64,000 nucleotides of DNA from Phialophora verrucosa (GCA_002099365.1 MSED01000001.1:1364001-1428000); one strand, 5' to 3'; positions 37,315 through 48,384 are shown, numbered from the stretch's first letter. The notes: generated by a model not told the origin, from the letters alone. Numbers and translations: made by a program.

Positions 37315-38640
37315 ATGACAACGAACCCACTGAAGGCCTTACCCGTGGCTTCAAAGCCTCTCAACATCTTAGTGGTCGGTGCTGGCGTGGGTGGTCCAGC
37401 TTTTGCGACTCTAATGCAAGGCGCCGACCACAGACACAACATCACTGTGGTGGAGCGGGCTCCTTCTCTCCGCGCAACAGGACACCAGATCGACTTGAAA
37501 GGCCAAGGCATGCCGATCGTCAGGAAGATGTCTCTCCTGGAAATCATCAAGTCTCACGCCATCTTCGAGCCGGGGATGGAGATGGTCGATCCGAACGGTA
37601 AACGAGTGCTCTATTTCAGCGCGGCCGACGAGTTCAAATCGGAGATGGCCAAAGCGTCGACAAGCGAGTGCGAAATCATGCGCGGCGATCTCGTCAAGGT
37701 CTTCTACGAGGCCGGTCTCAAGGAGCGAGCAAGGTTGTCCAAGTCTTTCGGGGACGAAGGAGACTTAACCTATGAATTTGGCAAGACCGTCACCGGACTC
37801 ACCCAGAGTGCGGATGCCGTGAGGGTCGCATTCTCGGACGGGCAGGAACGTCAGTATGATCTCGTCGTCGGTGCAGACGGGCAGGGATCCCGCACGCGAA
37901 GCCTTGCATTCGGGACCGAGGCGAGCGCCGAAGCCTTCAAATCCCTCGAGATGTTCACTGCCTTTTATGACATTCCTCGAGCAGAGACAGAAACCGCGAC
38001 GGCGAAAGTATACCTGGGTCCCGGTCGCAGGGGGATCATGACCAGGACGGGTGACCGGCCCGTGACGCAGGTGTTCTTGTTCAGCCAGGCCAATCAAGAA
38101 ATGCTGAGGAAGTCCTTGAAAGAACCGGTGGCACGACAGAAGGAGGTGTGGACGAAGACCATGACGGGAGCCGGCTGGGAGACGGAACGACTCCTCCGCG
38201 GACTGAAGGACTGCCATGACTTTTACGCCTGTGAGCTGGCGCAGGTGAAGATGAAGCAGTGGTCCACGGGTCGAGTCGTCCTACTCGGCGATGCAGGGTA
38301 CAGTCCCAGTGTGATGACGGGCATGGGAACAACATGCTCGCTCGTCGGTGCGTATGTGCTTGCCGGAGAACTGGCGCGCCATGGCGACGACGTGAAAACA
38401 GCCCTTGAGGAGTATGAGCGTGTGGTCAGGCCCGCGGTGGCCGCATACCAGGTGATGCCGTCGGGGATTTCGACCAATTTCATGCCCTCGTCCCGACTGG
38501 GGCTTTGGTTCGTGCGGAATACCCTGTGGGCCATCTCTGCGCTGAAGATCGACCAAATGGTCCTGCGGGTGCTGCCTAAGCGGGAGGACAAGTTTGACTG
38601 GACTGTTCCCGATTATCCGGAGCTGAACTTGAGGCCATGA
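37315..38640 (+). CDS. FAD-dependent monooxygenase, TetX/aromatic-hydroxylase-like
   Basis: Intronless, 441 aa. It shows the class A flavin hydroxylase signatures: the dinucleotide fold GAGVGG (residues 22-27), the DG motif VVGADG (residues 184-189) and the GD motif LLGDAGYSPS (GD at 325-326). This group uses NAD(P)H to reduce FAD and inserts one oxygen into an aromatic or polyketide substrate; TetX-like members hydroxylate tetracyclines and related fungal proteins act in secondary metabolism or detoxification. There is no signal peptide. The C-terminus contains a hydrophobic segment (LGLWFVRNTLWAISALKI) that could associate with membranes. The substrate is unknown. A TATA box sits at a suitable distance and a Zn2Cys6 regulator is transcribed divergently, a common pairing for inducible detoxification enzymes. 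Confidence 0.87.
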   Translation: MTTNPLKALPVASKPLNILVVGAGVGGPAFATLMQGADHRHNITVVERAPSLRATGHQIDLKGQGMPIVRKMSLLEIIKSHAIFEPGMEMVDPNGKRVLYFSAADEFKSEMAKASTSECEIMRGDLVKVFYEAGLKERARLSKSFGDEGDLTYEFGKTVTGLTQSADAVRVAFSDGQERQYDLVVGADGQGSRTRSLAFGTEASAEAFKSLEMFTAFYDIPRAETETATAKVYLGPGRRGIMTRTGDRPVTQVFLFSQANQEMLRKSLKEPVARQKEVWTKTMTGAGWETERLLRGLKDCHDFYACELAQVKMKQWSTGRVVLLGDAGYSPSVMTGMGTTCSLVGAYVLAGELARHGDDVKTALEEYERVVRPAVAAYQVMPSGISTNFMPSSRLGLWFVRNTLWAISALKIDQMVLRVLPKREDKFDWTVPDYPELNLRP

Positions 38641-39938
38641 GGAGCCCCAAAAACCTGGAAAAAAAGACAATGACAGCTCTAAATTGATGTACAAGTAATT
38701 GACTGGGTTTGCCCACGCCATTCGCCATTCGCACGAGGAGAAACTGGTAGTCCCGTCGCCCGTTGGGTGGCATGAGAGCCAGGCTGAAGGCAACGGGCTA
38801 TCGGCCTTGTTTTGTTCATAATTTGTGTGATGGATTTGGGTCGACACCCAGTACTCTTATGATATTTTCTCTATCGTTGGGGCATGCGTTGGCCGCCGTA
38901 TTGTATAGGTTGTCCGATCATGTCTCTCGACGGCGGGTTCAAGTTCGCCGACGGTGATAAATGGGAGCTTGCTAGCACTCTTTTAATCTGTTTCGTCCAC
39001 TGCGACCTAAGTTAATGGCAGAATTCGAAGATCCTACTGGCCGTCTGATAGCACGCCTTTTTACTGCCGCAGGCTGCGGTCCGCCTCTGCCCGTCTGGTG
39101 CCATCGTAAGAAGGGTGCGCCAATCTGGACTTCTCCCATCTCTGCAGAATGCCGATGAATAGGTAAGGGACATAACGAATTGCGCGGAGCTTTGGGTTGT
39201 ATGCCACCGGTATTCCCCTTCCCTTCCCGCTCGCCTTTTTCATCCGTCTTCATGGGCGTTATTGTATAATATTGTCGTCGGCACTCCATTTCGTACGTCG
39301 TCCTTCAGAGCCTCGCACAACTGTGGCCGATGTAAGGGCATGGACGTGTGTCGCCAGGCAACCACTTTGTAGTCAATGTCAAACGCATCGACCGCGACTA
39401 TGTACACGCAGTTGGCTCGCACTTCCTCATCGGCAGCGTTCGAATGTGACCATGGTCTAGGCTAAACTCCATTCCGTCGTGCCCCGTTTTCTGAAGTCCC
39501 TCAGTCTCACCAAATCGCATCAAGTCAGCATTTCCGCAGGCACCTGGTAGTTAGACACCTGAACAGAGTCACCGTGCGGGCCTTGATTTCTCGACTGAAA
39601 AATCGATATTATTTGGGTGTGGTTCCGCAAATGGTTGAGAAGCCTGCGGGGCATTTGTACGGCTCACGGCGGCAACTGGAAACCGGGCACGTCGTATCGA
39701 GTACACCCAACTGCCCACGCCCGTTGTTGTGCTCGTGTTCTTCGACCGCAGCTTCTCTGACCAGATACACCGTCACAGGTGTCTGGGCATCCTTTTCAAC
39801 AGGCTCACAACGGTCTGTCTCAAGACCTCTCTTGATTTGCGGTCAGTATCTGTTGTTCGTGATATATAGTACTTGCCAATGAACTCTGGATTCGGCGTAG
39901 CCGCAACACTGACAAGCTCTCATATAGTACTTGGAAAT
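38641..39938. other. Intergenic with left copy of an inverted repeat
   Basis: About 1.3 kb without a supported gene. It holds the left arm of a diverged inverted repeat (about 39268-39358). Small open frames on both strands have no domain. Confidence 0.5.
39268..39358 (+). repeat. Left arm of diverged inverted repeat flanking the STAND-domain gene
   Basis: Contains the core ACAACTGTGGCCGATG followed by GGACGTGTGTCGCCA. The reverse complement of 42047-42140 carries ACAACTGTGGCCGATA followed by GGACGCGTGTCGCCA with similar spacing, and weaker similarity extends to a shared ATGCCA about 70 bp before the core. By eye identity over the core is roughly three quarters. Confidence 0.6.
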
Positions 39939-41313
39939 CTACCTGGGAGGCGACTCTTTCCGACGCTTGTCCAAAGTTTCATCCATGGGCCGTTTCCTCA
40001 TCTCGTTAGGAGACGGCCTGGTTTGTCTGGTTCTCGGTCCGGGAGGTTGCTCCTGATCACCGGTTTTCGGCTCAGGAGTGTGTTGACTCTTCTTACCTTC
40101 GAAGACGGCCGACGATTTGGTGGTGTCAACTTCAGCAGGGTCGGAGTGGCTGGCTCGAGTCCCGAAACGACTACTATACCGCTTCTCGGTGAGACTCTGA
40201 AGACTCTCCGCTGTCATTGAACCAATCAACTGTGCTGAATCGTTCCTTGATAACGCTTTTTTGATATCGAATAGATCAGCCAAAGTCGTCACCACGACTT
40301 GGTCGCTGGAGTCTTCCGCAATCACCTCCCCAACTCTGAATATCGTTTGACGTGAAACTTCGCTTGCCACCTTGCAAACTTCCAGGCACTTCTTGGAGAC
40401 ATCGATATCAGCCAGAAATCCCGATCTTTCACTGTCCTTCGTAGGGCCGTCATCCTGGATCAATAAAGCGAGGCGTTTCTGAAGGTGGCCAATTGTCTCC
40501 GTGAAGCCATCTCGATATTGATCCAGAGCCCTCCGCGTTCGCAACTGTGCTTCGAACACATTCGTCTCGACGGCGTCTGCGGGCGTCTTGGGAAGTACAG
40601 ACGATTCCCGATCCGACAAGGATTCAAGAAAAGACTTCGCGCCTTCACATATGCGAAGGCACTGTTTGGTCACCTCTCTTTCATCTTCTAGGTCGATACT
40701 TGCACTAGAAGTGTTGGTATTCTCGGTATCTAATCGCGACATCTTCTCATCGATTCGCCGGAGATAGAGTTCAAGATCATATTCGGTATCTTGGATCCTC
40801 TCATTGAACTTCTGGAGGACGTGTTGGGAGATCTTGGAGGTATGCATCCTAGGATGATGTCAGTAGAGCCAGAAGTCGACAAGCACCGACAAGGGGGGTT
40901 GCGACTTACATCGTGATAGTGCCGATCCCAACAGAGATCGTTGATTTGTACCGCGCGATAGTATCTATAAATTCGTTCATGTCCCCTCTCATAAATTCCA
41001 TCTTCGTCCAGTCTCGAAGGCCGGTCTTTGATTTCCCTCCGAAAGCTTCCATTGACTTTTTGAACTCGCGACATATTTGGCTGCATCGTTCGATAGGACC
41101 CTGAAGAAGTGCGAACATGGACTGCTCAGCATTGATCACTTGTGCCAACGAGTCCAAGATATTGATGAGATCTTCAAGCTCTTCTTGAAGTCTGCGCAAC
41201 GTTTTGTCCCGGCCTTTGAAGCGCTTGACGGTTTCGTAAAGCGACTTCGTCGATTGTACAGCGGCTGTCGTAACAGCCAGCAACGAGGCAGTAATGCTCA
41301 AGGGGTCCGCCAT
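39939..41313 (-). CDS. Protein with fungal STAND/Helo-like N-terminal domain
   Basis: Model complement(join(39939..40848,40910..41313)), 437 aa; 61-bp intron (GTAAGT...CTAG) with matching phase. The start MADPLSITASLLAVTTAAVQ is the consensus opening of the N-terminal domain found in fungal STAND/NLR-like proteins and PigL-like proteins. It is followed by an all-helical domain of about 200 residues with SLYETVKRFKG and coiled stretches. The C-terminal third (after about residue 340) is low-complexity and charged (Ser, Pro, Arg, Lys rich), with no NB-ARC or NACHT ATPase and no repeat domain. This is therefore a short, N-domain-only version. In full-length relatives this domain signals in heterokaryon incompatibility-type responses; the function of a stand-alone copy is not known. 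An upstream in-frame ATG at 41379 exists, but MADPLSIT matches the family start. Confidence 0.78.
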
Positions 41314-43092
41314 TTCTACCGCTCGCGGTGAGATGACTACGAGGAAGGAAAGATAAAGTGTAACTGCGTCTGCGTTCAAGCGGTCGCGAGGATAGGCACA
41401 TTTCGCCTAACCATATGTAGTCTGGCCCAGGAACCTAAGTGTTGCCTAACATACCACGGGTATCTCGGCCCGCAAGAAGGAAGCGACAAGATCTTCCGAC
41501 GTGGGGATGACCTGGGATAAGGTTTCGCGGACTTTTGCGATGGCTGGTTAGGCGTCCTGGGCAGGTTGGCACGATCGTCCGTACGGAGGGCATTTCACCT
41601 TTTGCTTATCTCTTCTGCGGTGAGATCGGGTGGGAGTCCCACGATTAAGGCCCTCCACTTCCACCTCGACACCACTGATGTAGCAAGGAGGGGACGTTTG
41701 ATGGAGGCATGGATGAGGGCGAATGGTGGCAGCTCAAGGACGCCGGGCCAGTCCTCTTCACCCCGCTAGCCCAGGTTAGGGCCTCGACGTCGAATTTATC
41801 CGCGTCCATGAGGCTCAGGCGTGACCGGCGAATCGCCGGAGAGGACCTCCGAGTAGGGAAGTCACGGGACAGATGGATCGGTTCAAATGATTGGTTTATT
41901 CCCGCACGCAGATCAACCAATCATCAACAGCAGGCACGGACGGAAATCAGCCAATCATTTTCAAGTTTGATATATCTCCACGTGATCATCAATGGCGTTC
42001 GCCTTCCCCTCGTCCGACACGCCTTGGAAGAAGGTGGGCAGCGACATGGCTGGTGGCGACACGCGTCCAGCGCCCTGTATCGGCCACAGTTGTACGCGAC
42101 TGGGAAAGACGACACACAGAATGGGTCGCTAACGACAGTATCACGTTTAAACGGAAGGGAAAGGCGGGCAGTGTTGGCATGACGAGTGGTGGCAGACGAT
42201 GGCTATCGGGAGCGGGATACCGTTGAAGGGTACATGAGAATTCACCGCTCTTGACTTACTGCCCCTGCTCACCTTGCGAACCCTTCAACCCGCCCTCGGC
42301 TACAGTGAGCGTATGTGTTCTAGAGCTTTATATTCTGCCGCTTCACTTCCTGTTTTTCCTGTTTTGAGAAAATTGGTACCTTTACTTGTTGGCGGCTCCA
42401 GGTGGTAGTGAAGGCCAATCACAGCTTCCGTGGCAAATTACAAAAGTCCGTTTCTGGAGGCATACAAGGTGGCGGAGCGACAATTAGCGAAGGTAATCTA
42501 AATCTGCCCGCGTCTCTCTTGGCATTCTCCCCTGCGGCTACCCACGTCCAGATCTTATCTCCCATGTGGCAATGGACTTCTAGTAGCAGGACACCCGGAC
42601 GCTGCATGTTGGTGCGACTGCACGGCAGCTAAACCCACTTCAAATTCGCTCGAGGGCCTGGAGGTGGCTACGCGATTCGCAGGACAGCACTCATCGTGCC
42701 ATGATGAGCCATGCCGAACGCTGTGCTCGATTCACGGTCACAGCCAAAAACAGCCTGTCAAGCAGTCAGTCAGCCTTACGGAACAAGATTTAGGAAGACC
42801 CCGACTGTCAGTGCCGTGAATTTGGCAGGTGAGACAAGCGACGCTGAGCGACGCCTGTCCGAGGCTTCGCCAAGTTCGATAGTCTTAATTCTGAACCCAT
42901 GGCTGTCAGTTGGAAGGCTAGAATTGTGTGAATCAGATCCCCGGCGCGGGATGATATCTCAGGTGGAGGACAATCTTCCGGTTTGAAGTACGACACCCTC
43001 CCCCCTAATGCGAATCATGGTAGGGTATTTGACATGTCGGTCTGCTAAAATTGCTGAACACCCCTCATTTGGTCCGTCTTCTGAACACCACC
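41314..43092. other. Intergenic with right copy of the inverted repeat
   Basis: About 1.8 kb with overlapping unsupported frames on both strands. It includes the right arm of the inverted repeat (about 42047-42140). No gene, RNA or further mobile element was recognised. Confidence 0.45.
42047..42140 (-). repeat. Right arm of diverged inverted repeat
   Basis: Reverse-complement counterpart of 39268-39358 (cores ACAACTGTGGCCGAT and GTGTCGCCA). The two arms enclose the STAND-domain gene at 39.9-41.3 kb. Confidence 0.6.
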
Positions 43093-44140
43093 ATGATGTC
43101 AATCGGGAGCTTAGCATTGTCGTTGATGCTGGTGCTGACTCATTGTCGGTACTGTGCGCCGGCCGCACCTTTGGATGATTTTGTGATTCCTTTTGCACCA
43201 CTTCCCAAACCGAATCCTGCCGCTACAAACAATTCAATCCCGCTGCTGAGTCGGTCTCTCAATGAAAGAACTACCTGTGATCTGGGGAGTCAATTGTGCG
43301 GTAAGTGCATTCATTCTGTGAGCCCGACTTGGTTCTTCTGCTTCTGACATCTCCGTAGCCAATGGCAGATGCTACGATTCGGCCGATACATGCTGTGGCA
43401 GCACTGCTTGTTATCCCAATTACCTCTGCTGCCCAAATGGCTGCTACGAATCGAATTGTTGTAGCAACGGTTTCGGGTGCAACGCCGAGTCTCCTCAATG
43501 TTGTCACACAGGATGCTTGGCCGCAGATTCTGAATGCTGTGATGATGGATTTGGCTATTGTCCATCCCCGTTCCACTGTTACAGATTTGACGGGTACGCG
43601 CATGACAGTTGCTGCACCGATTCCAGCTGCACGGTCTTTCTGGGTTCCGATGGACTCACATCAACAAGAGCACCGCAGACTACGAAGACAACGCCTAAAA
43701 CGACCGTACCAGAAGCAACTGCAACGGTGGTGCCGCCAGCGGCAACAGGAATCACGGAAACATCCAGCGCACAAGGGGCCTCGTGGTATCCCCACACTTT
43801 CGAGTGGTTCTACGAGACCTCGTCCTACACTGGATCGGATCTTACAGATATCACTTTCTGGGCAGTTCAAGTCACCTCTACCACGTCATTTTATGCCTCG
43901 GATGAATGGGATGCGTCGCTGTCGGCGATGGACTTTGAACTGACTGTGAGCTGGCCTACCCCAACCCCGTCCATAGCGAATGCCATCACCACCAGTACCG
44001 GGACATTCGCGGGGCAGGCTACGACCATGGTGTCTGGGGGCACTTTCGAATCCAGGGCTGCCAAAATGGTGCTCCAAGGTTCTGTCTTGCGTGCCTGTCC
44101 CATCTTACTGAGTCTGTGGTTTGTTGCTTTTGTGCTATGA
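43093..44140 (+). CDS. Cysteine-rich secreted protein, probably GPI-anchored
   Basis: Model join(43093..43300,43359..44140), 329 aa; 58-bp intron (GTAAGT...TAG). The N-terminus is a signal peptide (MMSIGSLALSLMLVLTHCRYCAPA). A cysteine-rich module follows, residues about 63-155, with repeated CC pairs: DTCCGSTACYPNYLCCPNGC, then NCCSNGFGC, QCCHTGC, ECCDDGFGYC, SCCTDSSC. After this come a Thr/Pro-rich stalk and a middle domain with WYPHTFEWFYET. The end is a hydrophobic tail (ACPILLSLWFVAFVL) after small residues, as expected for a GPI signal. The CC spacing resembles granulin or hevein-like folds, but I cannot match a named family. It is likely cell-wall or surface located; a role in the wall, adhesion or host contact is only a guess. 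Confidence 0.8.
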
Positions 44141-44571
44141 TGAGCGTGCGAAGCCAATAACGTGTGGAATGAGACATGTGATAGCCATCTTACGCTTTGT
44201 AGAATTTATGTGACAAATTCGAGTCGCATCATCACCCGACGGACGCGAGCTCTCGGTATCAAGTGAGTTGGTCTACCTCTTTGCTCATCTCTCTTTTGGT
44301 GATGTTTCCACAGCCGTCCCCGTTTGTCTGCAGTTGGCGATTGGGGGCACAATCTGCAAACCTGTCAAAGCCTGAGTCGTTTCGACACCTCTAACGACTG
44401 GCCCACAGCGATTCTCGGCCTGGTGCAGCCTCCTCTAGCGCCTCTTTTACCTTCAGTGTGGCTGGCTGGACCGTTCCATATTCCGACATGGAGTCTCCAC
44501 CTTTCGGGCCTGGATCGCTGTGGCGGAGGCTTTTGCAATCGAGATGACCAGCCTTGTCTATGACATATCCT
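44141..44571. other. Intergenic / lost 5' end of the DUF6536 gene
   Basis: No supported gene. An in-frame TGA near 44569 precedes the readable part of the DUF6536 relic; an original first exon may have lain here. Confidence 0.4.
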
Positions 44572-45720
44572 TGAACAAAGTCTAGAATATAGGGGATCTA
44601 AACTTTTTGATCCGCCGAACCACCTTTTGCTCCCCCTTGGGCCTGTGAAGATCTCCCTCTTCGACACGAAAACGAAAGATGAAAATGTTAGTAGTAATCT
44701 CATCGAAACAAACGATCTCCCTGATCAACCAACCGCCAAACGTCGATTAGGCAACTACCTCCAAGGCTAGCGAACAGGTATCTCTTATGGACTGATCGGT
44801 ACTATCTTCGTCTGCCTGTTGAACACGTCGGTCCTCATTTGGGCCAAGATATCTCTGGGCGCCGACCATGGGATAGCGATCTTGTTCAACGGCGATTGCC
44901 ACAGAGTTGAGAACATCTCCACTGGGACGTATCTTGCCATCAATGGTTTGGGTACTTTGCTGGTGGCCGCCAGCAACAGTTGTATGCAATGCCAAACAGC
45001 CCCAACCAGACCAGAAATTGACCGGGTCCATGCAAAGCGTAAAACCCTCGATGTTGGTGTGCAATCCTTTATAAACCTCAAACATATCGATCGATGGCGA
45101 CTTTTCATCTGCATCCTCCTACTGCCAAGCTCAATTGCGCTACATTTGCTGTACGTAGGTCAAGCTTCGTCCCTCCTTTTCTCCGTGCGGCCAGGGTCCT
45201 AATGTTGCATGATTAGATATGATTCGGTAATATACAGCACAGCGACGTCGAACCAGTACGCCGTCGTCTTCGCCGACTCAACCTTTGAGAAATCAGGCAA
45301 GTGGAGCCAAGACCGTCTGAGCTGCTTCGAAAACACCTATGCTGGAAATTTGAGGAACGAAAGAGCCACCTCCCTTGTGCGGTCGTTGCAAAGGAATATC
45401 AGTCATCTCACGTACATGAGCAATTCCCACTGTATCGATGCTTACGCCCGCTCATTCCTCTCGGACTGGAGCAACTTGGTAGTGGCGGCCGACACCGCAG
45501 CCGAAGATTCAGTACTGAACTTGATCGACGGAAGTGACGACAACAACAAACAATCAACAACGACCTTTCTACACGCATGCCGCTGGGCAAGGAATGGGCC
45601 TCGTACGCCACAGAACGAGAATCACTCCGCGTGTCCTCACGCACTGGGAATGCCATTGGTCTGTTACCTTTCGGCATCCCTCCTTTTGCCCCTAATCTTC
45701 AAATCCTATTCTACCTTTGC
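44572..45720 (+). pseudogene. DUF6536 fungal membrane protein, broken and truncated
   Basis: A frame from 44572 gives the family's opening LGNYLQG, stop, RTGISYGLIGTI, where the stop (TAG, 44768-44770) replaces the conserved Trp of the G-W-R-T-G motif. It continues with a membrane helix, FNGDCHRVENIST, SNSCMQCQTAPTRPEIDRVHAK and a second helix. It then splices through an intact 66-bp intron (45151-45216) into LYDSVIYSTATSNQY and HCIDAYARSFLSDW. After about 45540 the match jumps to a much later segment of the family (WASYATERESLRVS) in another frame, then ends close to the stop codon of the convergent hydroxylase. So at least one nonsense change, an internal deletion with frame change, and loss of the 3' end have occurred. 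DUF6536 proteins have no known function. Confidence 0.72.
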
Positions 45721-45722
45721 CG

Positions 45723-47923
45723 TCAGCTCCTCGCGCCGACAAAATACTCAGTCACCTTCTCAAGGTTCGCCGACAACTGTGGAAGATCTGCTGCCACCGA
45801 GTGGACGAAGAAATCGGGACGTATCAAAACGTATTTCGCAGACTTGTCAAATCGGTCATGCACCGCAGTTCCACGATATCCTCGGATCGGCTGAATCCTC
45901 TGTTTCAACAACTGCTCGGTCGTACAAGGGTAGTAGCAGTTATCTTTCTGGATCTGCAACCCAGGTGAGTATTCTCTTCCAAACCCCGCGAGGCGGAAAA
46001 ATGTGACGTCCTCTATTGTCAGGACCTGCTTGGGGACTCCGGTACCCTGCAACACGGTTTCAAGGTCGTGTATATTGACATCGTCCTGTCCTCTGACGAG
46101 TACCAGCAGCGAAAGGTGGGAAATATTGCGTATGAACACTCCGTCGGAGAGCTTCGGCCCCTCTCCAAGTCTCTGAACCCATATCTGAGCAATCTTCCGA
46201 CCCACTCCAATTCCTTGGAGGAAGAAGCCGTCTGGACATGTCTGGGTATTGTATACCAATTTGTCGCGGAATGCTCGCTGAGTCCGAAGTCGGGAGATAT
46301 TGGGGAACCACCACAAGACGCGCATGCAGGCTCGATATATCAGTCCACCAAGAAAAGACCTCTGATTGACGATACTCCCATTCAGCTTGGTCGCCTGTGC
46401 TGCCGCATTCCAGGCGTGGCGGCGCTCCTGGCTCCATCCAGCCATTATCCTTTCTTGAACTTCCGGGTCGACTTGAAACTTTGACATGATCGACAATCGC
46501 CATGCGAGTCCTTGGGCGTCCCGTATTCCGGTCGCTATGCCCTGGCCTCCGAAAGGTGGAAACACATGGGCGGCATCGCCAATCAGCATAGTCGTGCGGC
46601 AGTACCACCGATTGACTTTTTTAGCAGCGAATCTGAGGTCCAGGTCAGTAATGCGTAGCACTATCTTCCAACTTGAGGGACACTTAACGTGAAAGGCCTG
46701 CAACGAATCAACCTAACGCAATCGTGAGGATACTCAATCGTAGCTCCTTTGAGCTTCCGCGAAAAATAGGACCCTGGTATGCTCAACCAGGGCCGGAAAT
46801 GCGCCCAAAAGTCCTGCTCAACGTCTTTCAAGGTATCCTCAGGCTCCACTGAGTATTCATGTCTTGAAGATGTGAGTGCGCGTGCAATGTGAGCTTGAAG
46901 CAACTGGACTTACCTCCAGAATCCGGAATTATGTGGCCCAAACCTCCCACTTACTGCCGGCCGTCTCGAGTCGTTGCAGAAACTGTGTGCTCTGTGTCAG
47001 CCACCAACGCATCGAAACTACCAACCACACGTACTGGAACCCGCTTGGCCAGAAAATGTCCTGTACCTCTTCTGCCGTGTATCCTAGTCTCCACAGCGGA
47101 AAGTCGGGGTGTGAATCTGGCGTCGGCCTCGTGATGTGGAGGTTAGCAGCAACCCAGGTGCCCATGTAGCTATATTCGCCATCTTCTTGCCTGATGCCTT
47201 CGGGCTCCAAAAACACCTTCCTTACCACACCTCTTTTCCCATCGGCTCCGACAAGCCACGATGTACGAATGAAGTGTTGAGCACCATCTCCGGTCTTGTA
47301 CTCAACCACCGTGTCATGCGGCCCCTCTTCCCTCCCTACCACTTCGCATCCGCCACGAAAGTCGCAATTGGGGTTCTGTGAAAGCTGTTGCCGGATCTCG
47401 CGCTCTTCAATTGACGTTACAAAATCAGCCATACTTTTGCCCAGTAGTGATAGGGTCGCGCTTACCGTAGTTCGGTTGGAACTGTGTTATATTGTTCGAA
47501 ACTGCCTGTTCTGCCCAGTCCACCTTCAAGTCGAAAGACATGAACGGACGCGTTCTGAAATTGCCGCGATGAAAGTTGAGGACTCCAATGTCTGGTGAGA
47601 GGAAGTGAGATTGTCTGTGCGAGACTAGACACTGCCGTAAACTTACCCTTGCCAATTCTTTTCGTCAAGCCCTCACCAATGCCTATCTGGTACGAGATCC
47701 TCACGGCGTCGCCGTTGACCACAATCCCACGTGGATCTTCACAGACTTGGACCTCTTTTTCGAAGATTGTTACCTTTGATAATTAGCCTCCATGTGATAC
47801 AAGGTGCTCTCCTTGCAGATCTTGGACACATGCCTTGACATTCATACGCGCGAGTAGGGCTGCGAGGGCCAGCCCGCTTGGGCCAGCTCCAACAATTACG
47901 ACGGTGGTCTCCTCCATTTTCAT
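45723..47923 (-). CDS. FAD-dependent aromatic hydroxylase (phenol/3-hydroxyphenylpropionate hydroxylase-like)
   Basis: Model complement(join(45723..46632,46689..46862,46914..46982,47035..47404,47466..47591,47647..47773,47834..47923)), 621 aa; six introns of 51-61 bp, all phases consistent. Motifs: GAGPSG (residues 12-17), DG motif VGADGKRG (about 166-173), GD motif LIGDAAHVFPPFGGQG (GD near 337), and family blocks FHFCNDSRRPAVSGRFG and EYPHDCVRLIRCRPF. The C-terminal 180 residues fit the thioredoxin-like tail of this group. These enzymes use NAD(P)H and O2 to hydroxylate phenols, usually ortho, preparing a catechol for ring opening. The next gene upstream on the same strand is an extradiol ring-cleavage dioxygenase. 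Intron 1 has a GC donor (AAG|GCATGT). The start at 47923 could also be the second Met at 47917. Confidence 0.88.
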
Positions 47924-48384
47924 TTTGTCGGAATTTGACGGTAGTGATCAAGCTCATGAAAATTCTCAGGAAGGTGGCCCAGGTGAACGCTGCCACAGTC
48001 AACACCTTCGGGGTGAGGTCTTACGAGTAAGTTATAGTCGAAATCACAGGCGCGGAATACGTGCTGAGCCGAGGCCGGCGTGCGAAAAACATGCAGGCAT
48101 CGACAAACTATCGGAAATCGTGAAAGGGTGGCAAGCTGGCTGTTTTCCGTCAACCCCCCCCCCCCTTAGGCACTCTATGCTCCTCTTTTTCGTCGGCTGC
48201 AACACTCCGGACCAGAGGTCCATTTCGGCACCCCGACGAGAGTGCTGGAAGACCATACTCATTTTTGGGTCACTGAGCGGCTCCAAACTGAATTTCGGCC
48301 GGGAATGCATCACAGCCTTCCGTTGGTGGGGCAAGATGAAGCTCTAATAGATATTCATAATGTAGCTGGACTGCCATAACGGTT
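47924..48384. promoter_or_regulatory. Region between dioxygenase and hydroxylase genes
   Basis: 461 bp containing the hydroxylase promoter and the dioxygenase 3' end. It holds a run of 12 C (48154-48165) and a perfect short palindrome GGACC-AGA-GGTCC (48209-48221), preceded by TCCGG. Either could be a regulator site; no assignment is possible by eye. Confidence 0.4.

Noticed and set aside
45209..46006. A 265-codon plus-strand open frame
   Set aside because: Its first part is exon 2 of the broken DUF6536 gene; its second part is antisense to the hydroxylase C-terminus. It is not a gene of its own.
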